Numbered from the stretch's first letter, positions 22,560-36,651 are shown. The stretch is 64,000 bases of DNA from Cryptomeria japonica (GCF_030272615.1 NC_081410.1:504298942-504362941), one strand, 5' to 3'. Numbers and translations are program-made. Notes: generated from the letters alone by a model not told the origin.

Positions 22560-25500
22560 AAAAGAGAATATTGTTATTATTAATATAATTACATAATTAT
22601 ATTTTAAATCAGAGAGAATTTTTTTAATAAGTTTGTAGATTATCATTTATAAAATAATATTACATATATTCATTAAAAAAATAGGTGGATAAAAGTCATA
22701 TCATTAGAATTCACACAAGATTAGAGCTCGAAGCATAAAAACATAGAAACAAATATAATGTAGTTAGATGGCTAAAATAATAGTAGAGGGGGAGGAGGAG
22801 GAGGATCTCGATCACTCAGCTTTCCCCAAAACACCAATGGGGTTTGAGGTGTCCATGAGAGGGTCCTAGCCATGATCAATTTTTATTTTATTTTTTTCTT
22901 CTTATGTAACACAAGTTGACAATATGACAAGAGTCAACTTGTTGGAATCAAACTAGTTAGATGCATTAGTATTATGTCATTCAAAGGTTCCTCCTATGGG
23001 CAACAAGGAGTTAGAGCGTCAATGAGCAAGTCACAACCAACCTTCTTGATCATAGTCCCTTCTTACAACCAAGAGAGAAGCCTAAGAGGTAAAAAAATCC
23101 TTCCACCACAATGCTTGCGTGAAGGTGAGTGGTCCTTGAAAGAAGAGGGAGACAAAGAAAATCTAGCCACTACACAAGGTGCATTGTCACAATGGTCGAA
23201 GAGCACTTGTAAGTGGACCATCTCAAGTGTGACTTTGTTTACTTGCACTTGAATCTATAATAAACATTAAAAAATATCATAACTTTAGAATAAAGTGAAA
23301 CATGCCAATCAACTAAACAACTAGCAAAAATAACTAGATTTCTATCTTTCCATATGCTTAAGAGAATATTCACCTTGAAAGCATGCCAAATATGGTTTTA
23401 AATTTATGAGGGATACGAGGCCAATCCCCTAAAAGAGCCATGTGCCTGTTGTTATATGGAGCCTAATTAGACTCTAAGGTTAAATTTTTCCCACTTTCAT
23501 TAGTGCAGTTTCCCCCCAAATTATTCAGCGGGGGTTTGGAGGCAATGCCCCCAATATGGGGTCCAGGGGCAACGCCTTCGCAGGGGTTTTTGAGGGTAGT
23601 GCCCCCAAAAGCTCAAACGACTTTTATTATTTTATAAAGGCGTCATGAGTTATTTTTCTATTGGCTGACATATACTAAGCCTATTTTTGTAAGCAACATA
23701 TGTCTTGTTAAAAGAGCTAAGGGTTAGGGTTTTCTGTGGAGATTTTTTCTAGCATTTTGCAGAGGTATTGAGTTGCAAGAGATTGATGGTTGTAATTAGT
23801 TCAATTTGCTAGATAATAATATTGAACTCTATGTTTGGTGGATGTAGCCCGAGTTTGGGTGAACCACGTTAAAAATTGTCTCTTCACTGTTATTATTTCT
23901 ATGTTTTTCATTCCCCTGTTTAATCTTTCTTGCATTTAATTGATATTTTCTACATGCAATTCCTAACTGTGCCAAGAAAAATGTGATGCAGGAGCATTTT
24001 TTTTAGTTTGTTTCCTGTTTTGCAGTTTCAACATTTTTTTTTGCGTTTCTTTGTATTTGATCACCGGATCTTGCAGAGTTGGATTTTGATTGTGGACATG
24101 TTCATCTACCTTATCCTAAGTTCGCAGGACATTTGGATCTTTCTCTGGCAAGTTATCGCCTTCGAAATCTGAGACAGTTTTCTGGCTTGGAACACCATAA
24201 TCATTTGGACCTATTTGCTATTGGCAAATCTTGTGGATATCTTTTGTAGCTTCAGTTCGTTGTTTCCAACGTTCCTTGGCATGTGGTCGACCTTCCCTTG
24301 GGTCTGCACTTCATTCTATGGATTTCTTGGAGGGATCTCTTTGGCAGAGGCCGACCTTGTTGTTTTATATGTTACATCTTGTTCTTCGGCATTTGTTTCA
24401 TCTTGGACCAACACGGATCATTCTTGATCATATAAATCAATGTAATTAAGCATCTAAAAATAAGTTTTTAGAACATAGAAGATAGATTTGAAGGTTAGGA
24501 GGTCCGGAGTTGGCTCACCTTCATGCTTGAGCCAGATATTGCAATTGAGCATGTTTGTAATCAGGTGTGTGAGCCGAATCTGGTAAGCCCACATTTTGTC
24601 GGCAATTTGTAATTGATTTTCCTGATATAATAAAGAATATTCTATATTTCTTCCATCACGATTGTTTTGTCTCTGCTGTGTAACTCTTGTTGCATGGTTC
24701 AGACTATTCTCTTTGAGGACTCTCCTGTCGTGACTAAACCAAAATGTTTTGGCTTTAAGAGCTTGAAAAAATCATGGATCCAGATCTTGTCAGTCTATTT
24801 TGTCATTGGCACCAAGTAGCTTTAATCAAGCATCATATTGTTTTACAATTCTTAAAAGTGGTTTCAAGGTCATGTTCAATCTCAAGTCATTGATTAAGAG
24901 AGTCATAAAAAATTGAAGTTTTCTCCAAGGTAAGAAGCCATAACAAGGTTGTTTGTCTATATTTCAAGTTTATAGATTATGGTTTAAAATTTTTAAGGGG
25001 ATTCATAGAATTCATTAAGGTTTTAAATACATTAATTAATCCAAAAAATGTCAAAGATCCACGTTCATGCATATTGGAGGAAATAAATTAATAAAATGTT
25101 TTGAGCTTTTTTAACCAAGTCAGCCGCGTTTAGGGTTTTCAACAATGTTTGGGATTGCCACAATTTGTTGATGGTTTCAACCTCCATGAAGCATGAATGC
25201 CAAGTAGTTACAACACTTCTATAAACTTTTGAAGCTCGAGGATGTGAAGATATGAGTTTATCTCATGTTTGACATGTATGCAACCCAAGCTCTTTGCTTG
25301 TTTCTATTTATTGACTTTAAAGAGGTATTATTAGGTAGTTGTACATAGCAAATGCATCCAAAATAAGAAGAAAAGTGTGAAAATGATAGTAGGGTTTCTT
25401 AAAATATTCATGTTCCTTCTATATGAGAGCATGTGAGAAGGTCCTTTAGTTTTCATTAAAAAGATTTGTCATATCACGGGTTTCTTCATCACTGTCATAA

Positions 25501-26470
25501 AGGAAAGCTTTCAATCTTCATTGTTGGGTGTTTTTGAGAAGATCTTCTAATGATTTTGCTAGAGAAATTTTTCATGAGGAGTTGAATGAGGTTTATATAA
25601 TGGGAAATAGTGAAAGGAGGTCCTATAGAAGATAAAAAATCCTTAAGAAACCCTCACTAAGCCCTTATTATAGTTTAAATTTTCAATGAAGATCTTCTAT
25701 GTGAAATGTGTGATGGTCCAAATTTGTGTCACTCTTGAGTTCCATGTATTGCTTTGTTGTCCATTGAGACCCTTCAAAACCTCTGCCAACATGTTGTTGT
25801 TGTCAAGATTGAAAAAACTATTTACAAGCTTGTGTTCTAGCCTCCATGGTTTTCATGAGAATATTTTAAATTCCATGACATGAAAAATTGGTGATGTATG
25901 AAAACACAATAGTGGATGAAGGATTGGAGATATATTTTTCTTTAAACCTCAATGCAAAGGGATTGTAAATGATAGTGGTAATCTTCATGCATTGTACAAT
26001 TAATTGAAATTTGTGACAAAAAGGAGGGCTAGGGTTGAGGACTACCTGTGACAATGTTATGGTTTTTAAAAGTAGTCTTTATTTCATTTCATCGCCTCAA
26101 AGAAAAAATAATGAAAGTGCACAAAAATGTCAAGTAAACACTTCAATGCCTACATGCATACACAATGAAGAAACTGTGAAAACAATTAAAAAGAATGCAA
26201 CAACAAACAACATGACTATCCTCGAAATGATAGAGTTGTGAAGGAAAAGGGATGCTTGTGATAGTGAGAAGGAAAGTCGCTAGAATTACTTCAAAGTTTT
26301 GCAGATATTCTTTGCAACAAATAATAGTGATAGTGTCAAATGAACAAGAACAAGGGTACAATAAGAAAATGTGCATTAGTAGATTTCAAAACCAAAACAT
26401 CAATGCACAGCATGTATGAATGAGAAACGTGAAGACAATCTGAAGAAGCTTAATACACAAAAATGAGAAA
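22560..26470. other. Spacer between the GDSL genes
   Basis: No conserved gene is recognised. Between about 23430 and 24860 is a block with a different character, listed separately. The open frame at 22974-23252 has no recognisable domain and I do not call it a gene. Confidence 0.4.
23430..24860. repeat. Probable LTR-like repeat with GGGG/CCCC hairpins
   Basis: Around 23515-23625 several short inverted repeats of the type GGGGGTTTGG..AATGCCCCC follow each other. Downstream are a TTAGGGTTTTC segment and a polyadenylation-like AATAAAG region near 24630. The layout resembles an LTR, but I cannot define TG..CA ends or a target duplication. Confidence 0.3.
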
Positions 26471-26907
26471 GTAGTCATCCATAAGAATACTCTATATCCA
26501 TAAGAAAATGGAAATATAACTACAAAATATTTTGTTCTTTCCCGATATTTAAACTTGGTCCCACTAATCTTTATTTTATTATTTCGTCTTATTGTTCAAA
26601 CCCACTTAAAATATACCTTTGATTACCCACCTATTCATATTCATGAAATATACTAAGAATCCCTTCGGAATAAAATCCTGAGATGTGACTAATAATCTTA
26701 TATTCTATGTGATGCAAGGTGCAACACGCATCCAAAGCTTTGTCAATATGAAGAAAAGCAAATTTTAAAATCAATAAACAAAAGCAAGGTGGACAAAATA
26801 AATATAAAAAGCTTTAGAGTCAAAAAAGAAAAGTTCCTTGCATAATCATATAGGTAACACTCCTTCAGGGGGATTAGACATGCTGCAAAATTCCATGACA
26901 GTTAAAT

Positions 26908-28536
26908 TCAGGTGGATATAAGCTGCTTAACATTAATGGGAGAGACTTGATCGGCAGATCCCTCATAGAAAGCGTCGACGAGCATCTGAGACGCGATTTG
27001 GGTGGGATGGTAGAGATCCCAGAACAAGTATTCTCCCCTGTTTGAACAGTATTTCACTACTGGTAGACAAGCCACACGGCCATTCAGCTTTCCTGCCCCG
27101 CAGCACGCGTTCACCACATCTTTGAAACCTGCTCAAATGCACGTCATTAGCTACTGTTAATACCTTATTGTTTATGAAATGTAGGACTTAATGGAGCCTT
27201 CATTGCGAGAAATGTAGACATGATGTACCGTATACAGAGGGATTCTGAAAGTAGCTGGACACCACTCCATATGTGTTACAAAATGCATAAGTGAGGCCTT
27301 GCAGATTCGGTGTTAGTTGAGAAGAGAGGAGGGATTTTAAGCCAGCATTGAAGTTTCGAGCCATATTGTTCTCCTCCTCAACACAATCCCCTGTTTTATT
27401 CTTCTGACTGCGTTGAGATGGGCAGCAGCCTATGGCTCCAACTCCCACGGTAGCAATCTTTCGTGCTCCCAGATTATATATCCTCTGCAAATTGTTAGTC
27501 ATATGCCCACATCAAAAGATTAAGCAATTGCAACACAAAATGGAATCATAAAATCCAACTTCCTAGATAGTGGTTAATAAGATTACAATGTTTCTTGTTT
27601 TGATTACAAATTACCTCCAATTGACCCTTGAAGGTGGAAATGAGAAGATCTGTGTACTGCTGAGGGGTATACTTGGCTGGCAGTTTAGAATTTGATTTGA
27701 AAAAGCCGAACAAGTCATTACTTCCAATCACCACCAAGAACAGAGACTTTGCCACCAGCTTTTCAGCTTCCGCGCTGCCCAGTTGGGCTACTAGATTTCC
27801 GTACACTGTTGAATAGTATTCCACTTGCTTGTTTGTCGAAAGACTTCCCCCCTGAAATTTTAACAGTTTACATTTGGGCCATCATAAAATTCCTAAAACA
27901 AATAATTTGTAGCATGTGGGTCGTCATAAAATTCATTAAAAAAATTAACTTTTACATGTGGGTCATCATAAAATTCCTGGAATTTTTTAACTTTTACATG
28001 TGGGTTCATCACGGCCTCAATCAACAAATGAAATCAGCCCCTTTGAGTAGAAGGACTTACACTGTTTTCATCAAGAATTCCAGCTCCTCCAGAAGCAAAA
28101 TTGACTCCTTTCACAATACTGCTATTGATGTTTGCTTGACCTTGAAGGGAAAGATATGGAGGTGGGCTCCCAGTAAAACCAAGCTTCTGTGCTGCATTCA
28201 AATACCCAAGCTTTTCAAAAACCCTATAACTCAAAAGCATCATAGTAACAATACAAGGTCCTAAATTTTGAACTTGCCTAAGAAATCTGCAGAGTTTAGA
28301 CCATTGCTGAATCTGCCAGTTGCTTTCCCACCAGGATAATCCACACCATTGTGAGGGAAATTTGCTTTGAGGAGGGATAGTCGTATGTGGTTGTTGTTGC
28401 CCACGTCTACCAGAGAGTCACCAAAGATGAACAAGGCAGGCACCACCTGCGCATTCTGTGCATCCACATAGAGGGCTGCAATTATGAATGCTATTCTCCA
28501 CGTTCTTGACAACATCAATTCTTTTATGTCTTCCAT
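26908..28536 (-). CDS. GDSL esterase/lipase, gene 2
   Basis: Five exons (28536-28278, 28191-28061, 27851-27615, 27484-27229, 27128-26908) have exactly the same lengths as those of gene 1 and join to 367 residues. The signal peptide ends near DAQNA. Block [14 protein letters not shown] gives the nucleophile Ser41. Block III is intact GSND, and block V is FWDLYHPTQ, so all the catalytic residues of a secreted plant GDSL hydrolase are present. Intron 1 again has a GC donor (TTAG|GCAAGTT). Exon 1 differs from gene 1 at about 11 of 86 residues, so the pair is not very recent. The substrate cannot be told from sequence. Confidence 0.88.
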
Positions 28537-28592
28537 TTATGACATAACAGCATGAAAGTGGAGATGGTGCATGCCCTTACATTAAAGCAACC

Positions 28593-28612
28593 AATATATA
28601 TATATATATATT
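28593..28612 (-). promoter_or_regulatory. Probable TATA region of GDSL gene 2
   Basis: An (AT)n run expanded relative to gene 1, about 57-76 bp upstream of the start codon, within flanking DNA shared by both genes (homology continues to about 29090). Confidence 0.5.
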
Positions 28613-29099
28613 AGTCGTCACAGTTGGACTGTTGCAGAGTGGAGTGCGCCTCCTTTTCAAGAAAGGAGAGGCCACATTCACACTTGAGAATTGTGTACAA
28701 GGAAGAAATTGGAGGCTTTGACAACATGATCACAACAGACAATGAATAGATAAGATAAATCTTTCATTCCTTGTCCGCCGACATTGAAATTTCTTAGCGT
28801 GTTCAATTTGAAATCTATTTAATTGTTTACCAATCCAACTATGGCTGGATTCAGGCAGGACAACTGGCGTTTATCTTTACTCAGATAGTTGAGTTCTGTG
28901 TTCTTCTGAAAAAAAAGAGTCTTGCTGGAGATGAAGATCAGAATAGTAGGGTCGTTGTAATTATAGTGTGTCCTACCAGAGGAATTAGTGCGCCCAAAAG
29001 TTTCAAACCGTCCAACACGTATGCTGCAGCACAAAACCGACTCCAGAATAATACAAGGTAGCATTTGCACAGAGATATGAGGTGTAATGTTTGTCCATA

Positions 29100-29969
29100 T
29101 AAGAAAATGATGACATATACTACAAATAATATAAATATAAATAATAATAAAATAATATATATTAATTTAAATTAGTATAAATCTATATTTTTAATGTGAA
29201 ATGATATTTGTGGGATAATTTTTTTTTCCTCAAAAAGTTAAAAGAGAATAGTATTCTCATTCATTAAATATAATGATTAGAAAAATTAAGGAAAAAGTTT
29301 AAAGGTAGAGATTTGACTTGTTAAAAGGGAAAAGTTCCATGATTAAACATAATGATAAGAAAAATTGAGGAAAAAGTTTAAAGATAGAAGATCACTTCCC
29401 TCAATTTCAATGATATACAATTGGGCTAGAATCAAATATTTGCTCTAAACAGTTTTATAAAATGTTGAAATAACTCTGGTGAGTTTAATAGTTAATAGGT
29501 AAAGGTAAAGATTTAGTATGGTGTGAGAATTAGATCTTTTTACTTGGACAATATCAGTTGAGGTTTATTTGTGTTCATATTCATAAAAGATTATAAATAT
29601 TTACAATTTGAAGTAAAGGTTATTAACAATTCAATAGTATTGGACCTCTAAATTCATTAAGTTTATTATTATGTATATATTGTATCTACAAAGTGAATGA
29701 TTTTAAAATAAGAATTTGATTTTGGGGTTCAATATTCTATTAAATCTAAAATAGATATTCATGAGTCTAGTAAGGTGGATATGGTGTAGTAGAAAAATCA
29801 TTTAATAAAGAATGGTAAATTTAGGCTTTATTTTTAGTTCAATAGAATTTTAATACTAAATTTTGAGTGCCTCTATTTAAGACGACAATCAATGGAATCA
29901 TGAGGAAAGGAAATTGACAAAATCAAAATTAAAAACCAACATTCAAATGACCTAGCAACAACTATACTA
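29100..29969. other. Unassigned AT-rich spacer
   Basis: A GAAAAATTGAGGAAAAAGTTTAAAG-like segment occurs twice near 29280 and 29350. No gene is seen. Confidence 0.4.
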
Positions 29970-31142
29970 GTAATTGTTGGCATTTGATGCTCCGGTGAAG
30001 ATCGGTGATGCTCGATACATGCAAATTCTTAGGAGTTGTCATTGATGGCAACTTAGTCAGTTGTCTTGATCAAGTATGAAGATTTGGCTAACCGGTGATC
30101 TGGAGTATGTCTTATGTAATCAGCCTACCTGGTAACACTCTGTTTACAATTCTTGAGGTTGATCTCACTTTCGGTGGAGTAGATTTTGTGTTTGGTGATT
30201 AGGATTGATTGGTAAAGTATCTAGAGATAATAATCATGCTAATTAACCCTTCGGTATTGATTCTGACATGTGATTGAAGATCCGGTATCCGGTAGAATAG
30301 CAAAGCAAGTTATTCTTCATATTTATTGATGTAGCGTGTATCTGAAATCTCTCAATTAATTCCAGTGATTCCGATGATTGGTAATGTGTTCGAGGTGATT
30401 GGCAAGATCTATAGGAAGCGTGTGATTGTGTGTTTTAGGTCCAGTGCAAAGTTTTGATAAGGATTGAAGCTGACTTGTAGCTACATGTTTCATATTTTCC
30501 TATCTCATGAACCTGACATGAAGGAAATTGATTTTAGTGTATGCGAATATATAAGATCGATTTGGTTAATGATTTTTGGTAATGAAGAAGATGTGGAAAA
30601 CCTTTTTGTGGCATTTGAGCATAGTTTCACTTGCACATTTTTTATCTCAGTTGATCTGGTGAGTAGAATAGAGCAGAGCAGAGCATACAAGTAGATTAGT
30701 GACAGTGGATCATTTGCACTTAACCGGAACTGATTCCTGACATATCCAAATGTTATTTACCAGTTCATTTCTTATTGTAATCTTTTGTAAACAAGTGTAA
30801 GGCAGTGTGCCTTCCTCCGGGATTGTAGCCATGTTTTTGTATTGAGCAGTAAGCTCTAGGTAGTGTGCCTAAATGCAAGTGCATTCCCCTTTTGTAATAT
30901 ATTGTTTTGCTACTGACCATAGTGGAATAATATTGTGGGTTCAAATCCCACCATGATTTTCCCATTTGGGTTTCCACATAAAAATCTTGGTGTTATGATT
31001 TTGTGGTTGGTTGTTTTGTGTTTCTGCATTTCAGTTTCATGCTTATGCTTTTGGTGGTTTAAGGTTAAGTCCAGAAAATTTATTAACCAATAGAACACTG
31101 ATTCATCCCCCCCTCTCAATGTTCATTGATTCCAATAGTACT
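29970..31142 (+). mobile_element. Solo LTR with imperfect target duplication
   Basis: The LTR spans 29975-31137 (1163 bp), starts TGTTGGCATT and ends TTCCAATA. It is flanked by GTAAT (29970-29974) and GTACT (31138-31142), which differ at one base. It shares the GCAAGTGCATTCCCC and CTGATTCATCCCC segments with the LTRs at 13481 and 43091, so all three belong to related copia families. Confidence 0.65.
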
Positions 31143-32331
31143 GACAAAGATAAAAGTAAAAATGGGGAAACAATTGGAGATTTATTAATAATAAAAATAG
31201 AAGTGGAAATATAAGGGCAACCATGATGTCACATCTTAGGGAAACTAGTACTAGTTGATGTATCAAAATTATATAAAGGGCCTCACAGAGAGGATGCTTC
31301 TAATTTGGGGAAAACCACTTTATTAGAAAGTTTCCTACAAGGAAAGGATAAAGATAAAACTTTTTGAATATACCTAAGCTACCTAAGGTATCCCTTCAAC
31401 ACAAAATTTATGTAGTCATTGAGAACCAACAAGCCAAATTGCAATATTCTCCTACAAAAGTAAGAGGTATGTCATATGGGCTCTCTATTACTATTCTAGT
31501 TAATACAATACCAGTGAAATGTTATGGGTGGCTGCAAGAAGTTGAGTCCCACTTTTGGGCAAAAAGTGGAAGTGTTTTCTCTGTTTTTCAAATTTTATGT
31601 CGATTGATGTCAAAATTTGATGCACTTAGAGATTGAATCTCAAAAAACTTCAGTAATAGAAAATGTAGTGCTCAGAGTCTACTTTTCAAATATGTAATTT
31701 TTTTTAATACCCACATGGTAGAAATCTCTTTTTAGTAGGCATGTTTAAAAACCATTTTTTCAAAATGCCTATTTCAGGACCATACCACGCATGTGTACGA
31801 CCACCCTTTTTTGATGCAAATAAATGAATTTTTGCAAATCCTTCTAGGAAATGATACCTAAGACACCAAATATTGATGAGAATATTTTTTCTTATTTTTT
31901 TATTGAATATATTTTTTTTAATTAATTTTTAGCTGACAATAAAGTATATTTTCAAAACATCGGGTGTACGACCACCATAATTTGATGAAAATTTCATATT
32001 TTTCCATTTTTTTTTTTAATATTCAAAAGAATTGTATGTAGATTGATGTCATATAATTTATTTTTCTAAAATCCTAAAAACCAAAAAGTTATTAAAGTTT
32101 TAGTGAACCTTGGTATTTTAGGTTTAGGTTCCACTTTTGATTAACAAATAATACAAAAATAGTAAAAGTAATCTTATCACTATAAAATTTACATTTCTGA
32201 ATTCAGGACGCTGAAAACTCTAATGGGTTTTTTTTTCGTCAAAAAATTCAATCAGAAAGGCCCTCAAAAAATTAGGCCAAGGTAGAAATCTGATGTCGAT
32301 TTACCTTAGTCATTTTTTTGGAGGTCCAAGT

Positions 32332-32356
32332 ATAGGCTTGGTGAGACCAAGCCTAT
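32332..32356. repeat. Perfect 10-bp inverted repeat
   Basis: ATAGGCTTGG (32332-32341) and CCAAGCCTAT (32347-32356) flank a 5-base loop. Only the second arm is conserved in copy 1 (complement near 11505-11517). Confidence 0.7.
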
Positions 32357-32403
32357 CCCGAAGCAAAAAACAAAGCTAAGGAATGTTTCCCGCCCCTAAT
32401 TTC

Positions 32404-32450
32404 AAAAAACGGGCGCCCGTTTCTGAAAGAGAAACGGGCGCCCATTTCTG
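32404..32450. repeat. Palindromic motif pair, gene-B side of copy 2
   Basis: AAACGGGCGCCCGTTT is a perfect 16-bp palindrome at 32406-32421; AAACGGGCGCCCATTT follows at about 32432. They correspond to the GGGCCC-type motifs at 11341-11460 in copy 1, but the core is GGCGCC instead of GGGCCC. Confidence 0.7.
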
Positions 32451-32492
32451 AAAAGATCCGTTGGGACAGAATCTGGCCCACAAGCACAAATC

Positions 32493-32522
32493 CCAATGAT
32501 TGAATGATTTTTCAATCATTGG
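32493..32522. repeat. Hairpin in the gene-B 5' region
   Basis: CCAATGATTGA (32493-32503) and TCAATCATTGG (32512-32522) are perfect inverted repeats around 8 bases, about 110 bp upstream of the gene-B start codon. Confidence 0.7.
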
Positions 32523-32630
32523 CTGACAGGTACAATCTGCAAAGAGAATGTTTTGATTAATCATTCTCTTTGTTTGTCTTATTGTCGATTTGGTAAAGAG
32601 ATTGATTCGAATTCAAATTTTGGTGTAGCC

Positions 32631-35600
32631 ATGGGATCAAATCAACGCAGGAAGAGGCAAAGGAAGGTTCTAACAACTAAGGAGATTGCAGCAAATAGGG
32701 AGAAGGAGGCAATGCATCAACGAGAGAGAAGATCAAGAATGAGACAAGGAGCTTCAAGTTCCACAATCATTTTAGAAGAGGAGAACATCAATGAGACCAT
32801 AAATGTTGACGAAAGAAACACAATAGAACCATTTAATTCAGGTGCATCTTCTAATCCATTATTGGATACAGGTATGTCTCCATAGCCCCATGTTTTTTCT
32901 CATGAAGAAATTGGTGATTTAGTAGAAGCAGGTTACTTATTAAATGAAATTCTAATTGAAAATCAAACCCCAAATGAAATTAGAAGTCAAGTTGAAAGTG
33001 AAATTGAAATCCAAATTGAAACCCCAACTGAAACTAGATCTCAACTTGAAACTGAAATTGAAACCAAATTTGAAACTCCAAATGAAATTGAAAATCCACC
33101 TGCAACTAAAACCAATAATGTGTATGTAGACATGGAAACACCAATTGAAAATGAAACATGTTTGAATGATAATCAAATGAATGAAAATTTTGAAATTAAA
33201 AGTGATGAACTAGACAACCTTCCTGGCTTGGTTTCATGGAGACAGATTAGGACACATGCAAATACATTGTTTAGACATTTTTTTTATAATAAGAAATTTG
33301 GGTTTCAATGTCAATTAATGGTACAACTAATTAAAATGACTAAAATGCGAAAAGTGATGAAGAAGTTAGGCTTTTATGTCAAACCCAAGAAGAAGGAGGA
33401 GTCTTTAAAACAAGTTGAATCGACTGTTGCTAGTGCCTTTGATAAAATTGGAAAGAAAAGTCGTTCTAAAGATAAAAATGCGGCATGACAGGCAATAACA
33501 ACAGCTTTAGTAAGCCAAACAACTTCTAATAAAAGAATGATGAGTAACATAAGTGGATATCTTAATATTCATCGCAAAACTTTGTCAAGAGTTGTAAAAA
33601 GAAGAGTTAATTTTGAAAGTGATCCGGCAAACAAATTGTGGACTTTTAGTGGTAGACTACCAAGGTCTGATATGAAACTTACTGGTGAAGTCAAAAATTT
33701 GATCAAAAAATTCTGGCACGATAATACGAGAGTATCACCTAATGTTAGAGATGTTCTTAAATTAAGAGTTGGATCAAAAATTCGTGATCCACATCCAAAA
33801 CACCTATTGGACATGACTCAAACTGAATTGTATAAAAAAAAATTGGATGATAAAGTGTTGACTATTAGCATTTGTCAAAGGTTTTTTGAAAAGTGTAAAC
33901 CTTGGTATGTTCGAATTAACAAGGAAAGAGTCACATGTTGTTGAAAAACTCATGTTCGATTTCGCTACCATTATGATGTATTTCGATATATACGTGTTAC
34001 CATGCATAGTAATGGAATGTTCCAAGAATGTGGTATAAATATACCACCTGAAACTATCAAGGAGTTTATTTCAAGTTTGTTTTGCAACCCACTAAATGAA
34101 CAAAATTTCCTTTTCAATGCATGTGTTTCTGGTGTATGTGATATATGTGGCAATCTTGCATTGTTGGATGAATGTTTGCATGAAAATCTTTCAAATGATT
34201 TTGGACAACAATTAATTGATGTTAAAAGATTTAAAACTATTGAGTATCCACTGAAGGATGGAAAGGTTGCAAAACGATGTGATCTAACCACTGAAAAAGT
34301 TAGTGTTCATGCATTTATGAATGAATTCAAGAGTAACATCATACCTAAATATGTTAAACACACTCAAAATGCTAGATGGCTTGATGGTCAGTTTCGAATA
34401 TGTAAGGATACATTTCCTGTTGGTAGTATACTTTCGGTTGTTGACTTTGCAGAGAACTACACGCTTGCACCACAAGATGAGGTACAATCACAATACTACA
34501 ATTCAGTGCAGATATCAATTTTTGTCCATATCGTCTATAGGCATGCACTAGATAGTACACAAGAGGATCGCAAAATTTTGAGAGAGTACCATTTCTATAT
34601 GAGTGATAATAAATTACACTCATCTAAGTTTGTCTAGTTTTGCTTCAAGACCTTTTTTCAGAATTTGAGGGAGAGAGAAATTCAAATGACACAACATCTA
34701 ATATGGTCTGATAATTGCACAGGGCAATTCAAGAATGCTAGAATGTTTTATTGGTTGAGTAGGATTCATAAAAAAACTAATATCGAACACATTTGGAGTT
34801 TTTTTTAGGCTGGACACAGGAAAGGAGAACATGACGGTGCTGGTGCATGTGTTAAGAGAGCCCTTTGTAGAGAGCAACTCAAATTCGAGGAAAAGGCTAA
34901 ATTTAAAAATGCAAGTGCAATTGTGGATTGGTGTAGTGCAAATTTATCCACAGGATCAAGTCAGAACTCTACAATTAGACGTTTCTTCTGGCTAGTTAAA
35001 GAGGAGAATATCCTTCCAAGATATGATTGTGATACAATAAATGGGTCAGCTAGATGGCATTCATTTAAGAGTTCTAATTCTAACACTTGGACTATCTGGA
35101 CTAGAGAGCTTGCATGTTTTTGTCAATTTTGTGTTGCAGGTGAATGGGAAGAATGCGAGAATGCGGAATGGGTCGAAGAATGGCAACACAAATCCTTAAC
35201 ACCTACTGAGACACAATATGAAGATGTTAGAAGAAATGAAGACCTCGATCATGCATTTGCATCAGAAGATTATGATCGTGTTTCGGACCTCATACAACCT
35301 GGTAATTTAATTCAATTTATTGTTTATAACTTTAAATTATATATTTTTATGTATTGTCATATAATTTATGATTACATATTTGAATTATAAATTATAACAA
35401 GTTTTATTTCTACACATTGTACTTATATTTGTTTTATAGGACATGTGTATGTTGTTGTTGCACCTGAGGATAATGATGAGCAGGTTGAGTATTGGCTAGC
35501 TAGATGTGTAGAACCTAAGAAAAAGTTGATATGTGATCAAGTAGATGATGATGGTTTTCAGTATTCAGTTGGGTCTGTTGTGGTGGTTGGTACATGGCTA

Positions 35601-35825
35601 CGCAAATACTTAACAAGAAGGAATGGCTTACCAGCTTATGAAGACTACCAATCAGAAAAGAAGATTATACACTATTCTCATTTGGTGGTGGCAACAAACA
35701 TCAAATTAGAAAGATACAAAGGTAGACTTGCTAATAAGGTATTGTGGACACTTTCAGTAGAAGAGCATGAGGCAATCATAGACGCATTGCAGAAGAGAGA
35801 GGATGCAGATGGTACATTGGGTTGA
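32631..35825 (+). pseudogene. Transposon gene B (transposase-like), copy 2
   Basis: Exon 1 (32631-35301) and exon 2 (35440-35825) give one frame of 1019 codons including the stop. The extra length relative to copy 1 is an acidic, repetitive ETE/EIE-rich stretch around 32930-33150. The basic start MGSNQRRKRQRK, the Cys cluster (CDICGN), VVDFAENYT, WSDNCTGQFKN, GEHDGAGACVKRAL and the C-terminal VGTWLRKYLTRRNGLPA domain are conserved. Five in-frame stops disrupt it: 32883-32885, 33486-33488, 33942-33944, 34635-34637 and 34806-34808. There is no frameshift. The long conserved frame in two diverged copies shows past selection on the protein. Intron position and phase match copy 1 exactly, and exon 2 is 386 bp in both. 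Confidence 0.72.
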
Positions 35826-36651
35826 ATCAAATTTATATGCATGTAAGATATAATTATGTCTTAAATATGACCCGACTCTATATTTATCATTGTATGACAA
35901 ATCTATATTTATAGTGTACTTTTTTATTTTAGTACCATGAAGTCCATGCTTTTCATACCACTACTATCTGCACTAATAAACCATTAATACACTAGTAAAG
36001 TAGTGTGGTCAACTTAAGAGGAAAGTCGATACTATGTTTGTAGCTTCCTAATAATTTGGTTAGCCTTAATTCCATCAATCTATTGGATTCCTCTATGAGA
36101 TTCATTTATAATTAATAATCCTTTTATATAATCATGAAAATCATGATTCCTCTATGAGATTCATTTATAATTAATAAGTCGATACTTGTGTGAACTCTTT
36201 TAAATATTTAATCACGATAATTGTTTTTCTTTGTCCCTTTAACATTGTATTTGTCTACATTTGATACAATTTTGGTTTCATAAACAATATTGTATTAGTT
36301 ATCTTATTCTTAATGTTATTTTGTGTACATTGAATTATAAACTGTTGCACTATAATAACAAGTCTTGAAATAATAATTTAATAAGGAAATGACATTAAAA
36401 CAAGTCCAAATAACATAATAACAAAACAATGTATCACATATATAATCACTAGAGTGTGCCAAATCACATAACACGACCTGATATCATAATAGCAAGGAAA
36501 TGACATAATAAAAAGTACTATATATAATCACATAACACATAACAACAAGTCCTATATATAATCACATAATAACAAGTCCCGGGATAACATAACAAGTGTC
36601 ATCATAAAAAGTCCACAATACAATAACATAACATGATCTAAAATATACAAT

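Noticed and set aside
22974-23252. 92-codon plus-strand frame
   Set aside because: No recognisable domain or splice context; likely chance in repeat-derived DNA.
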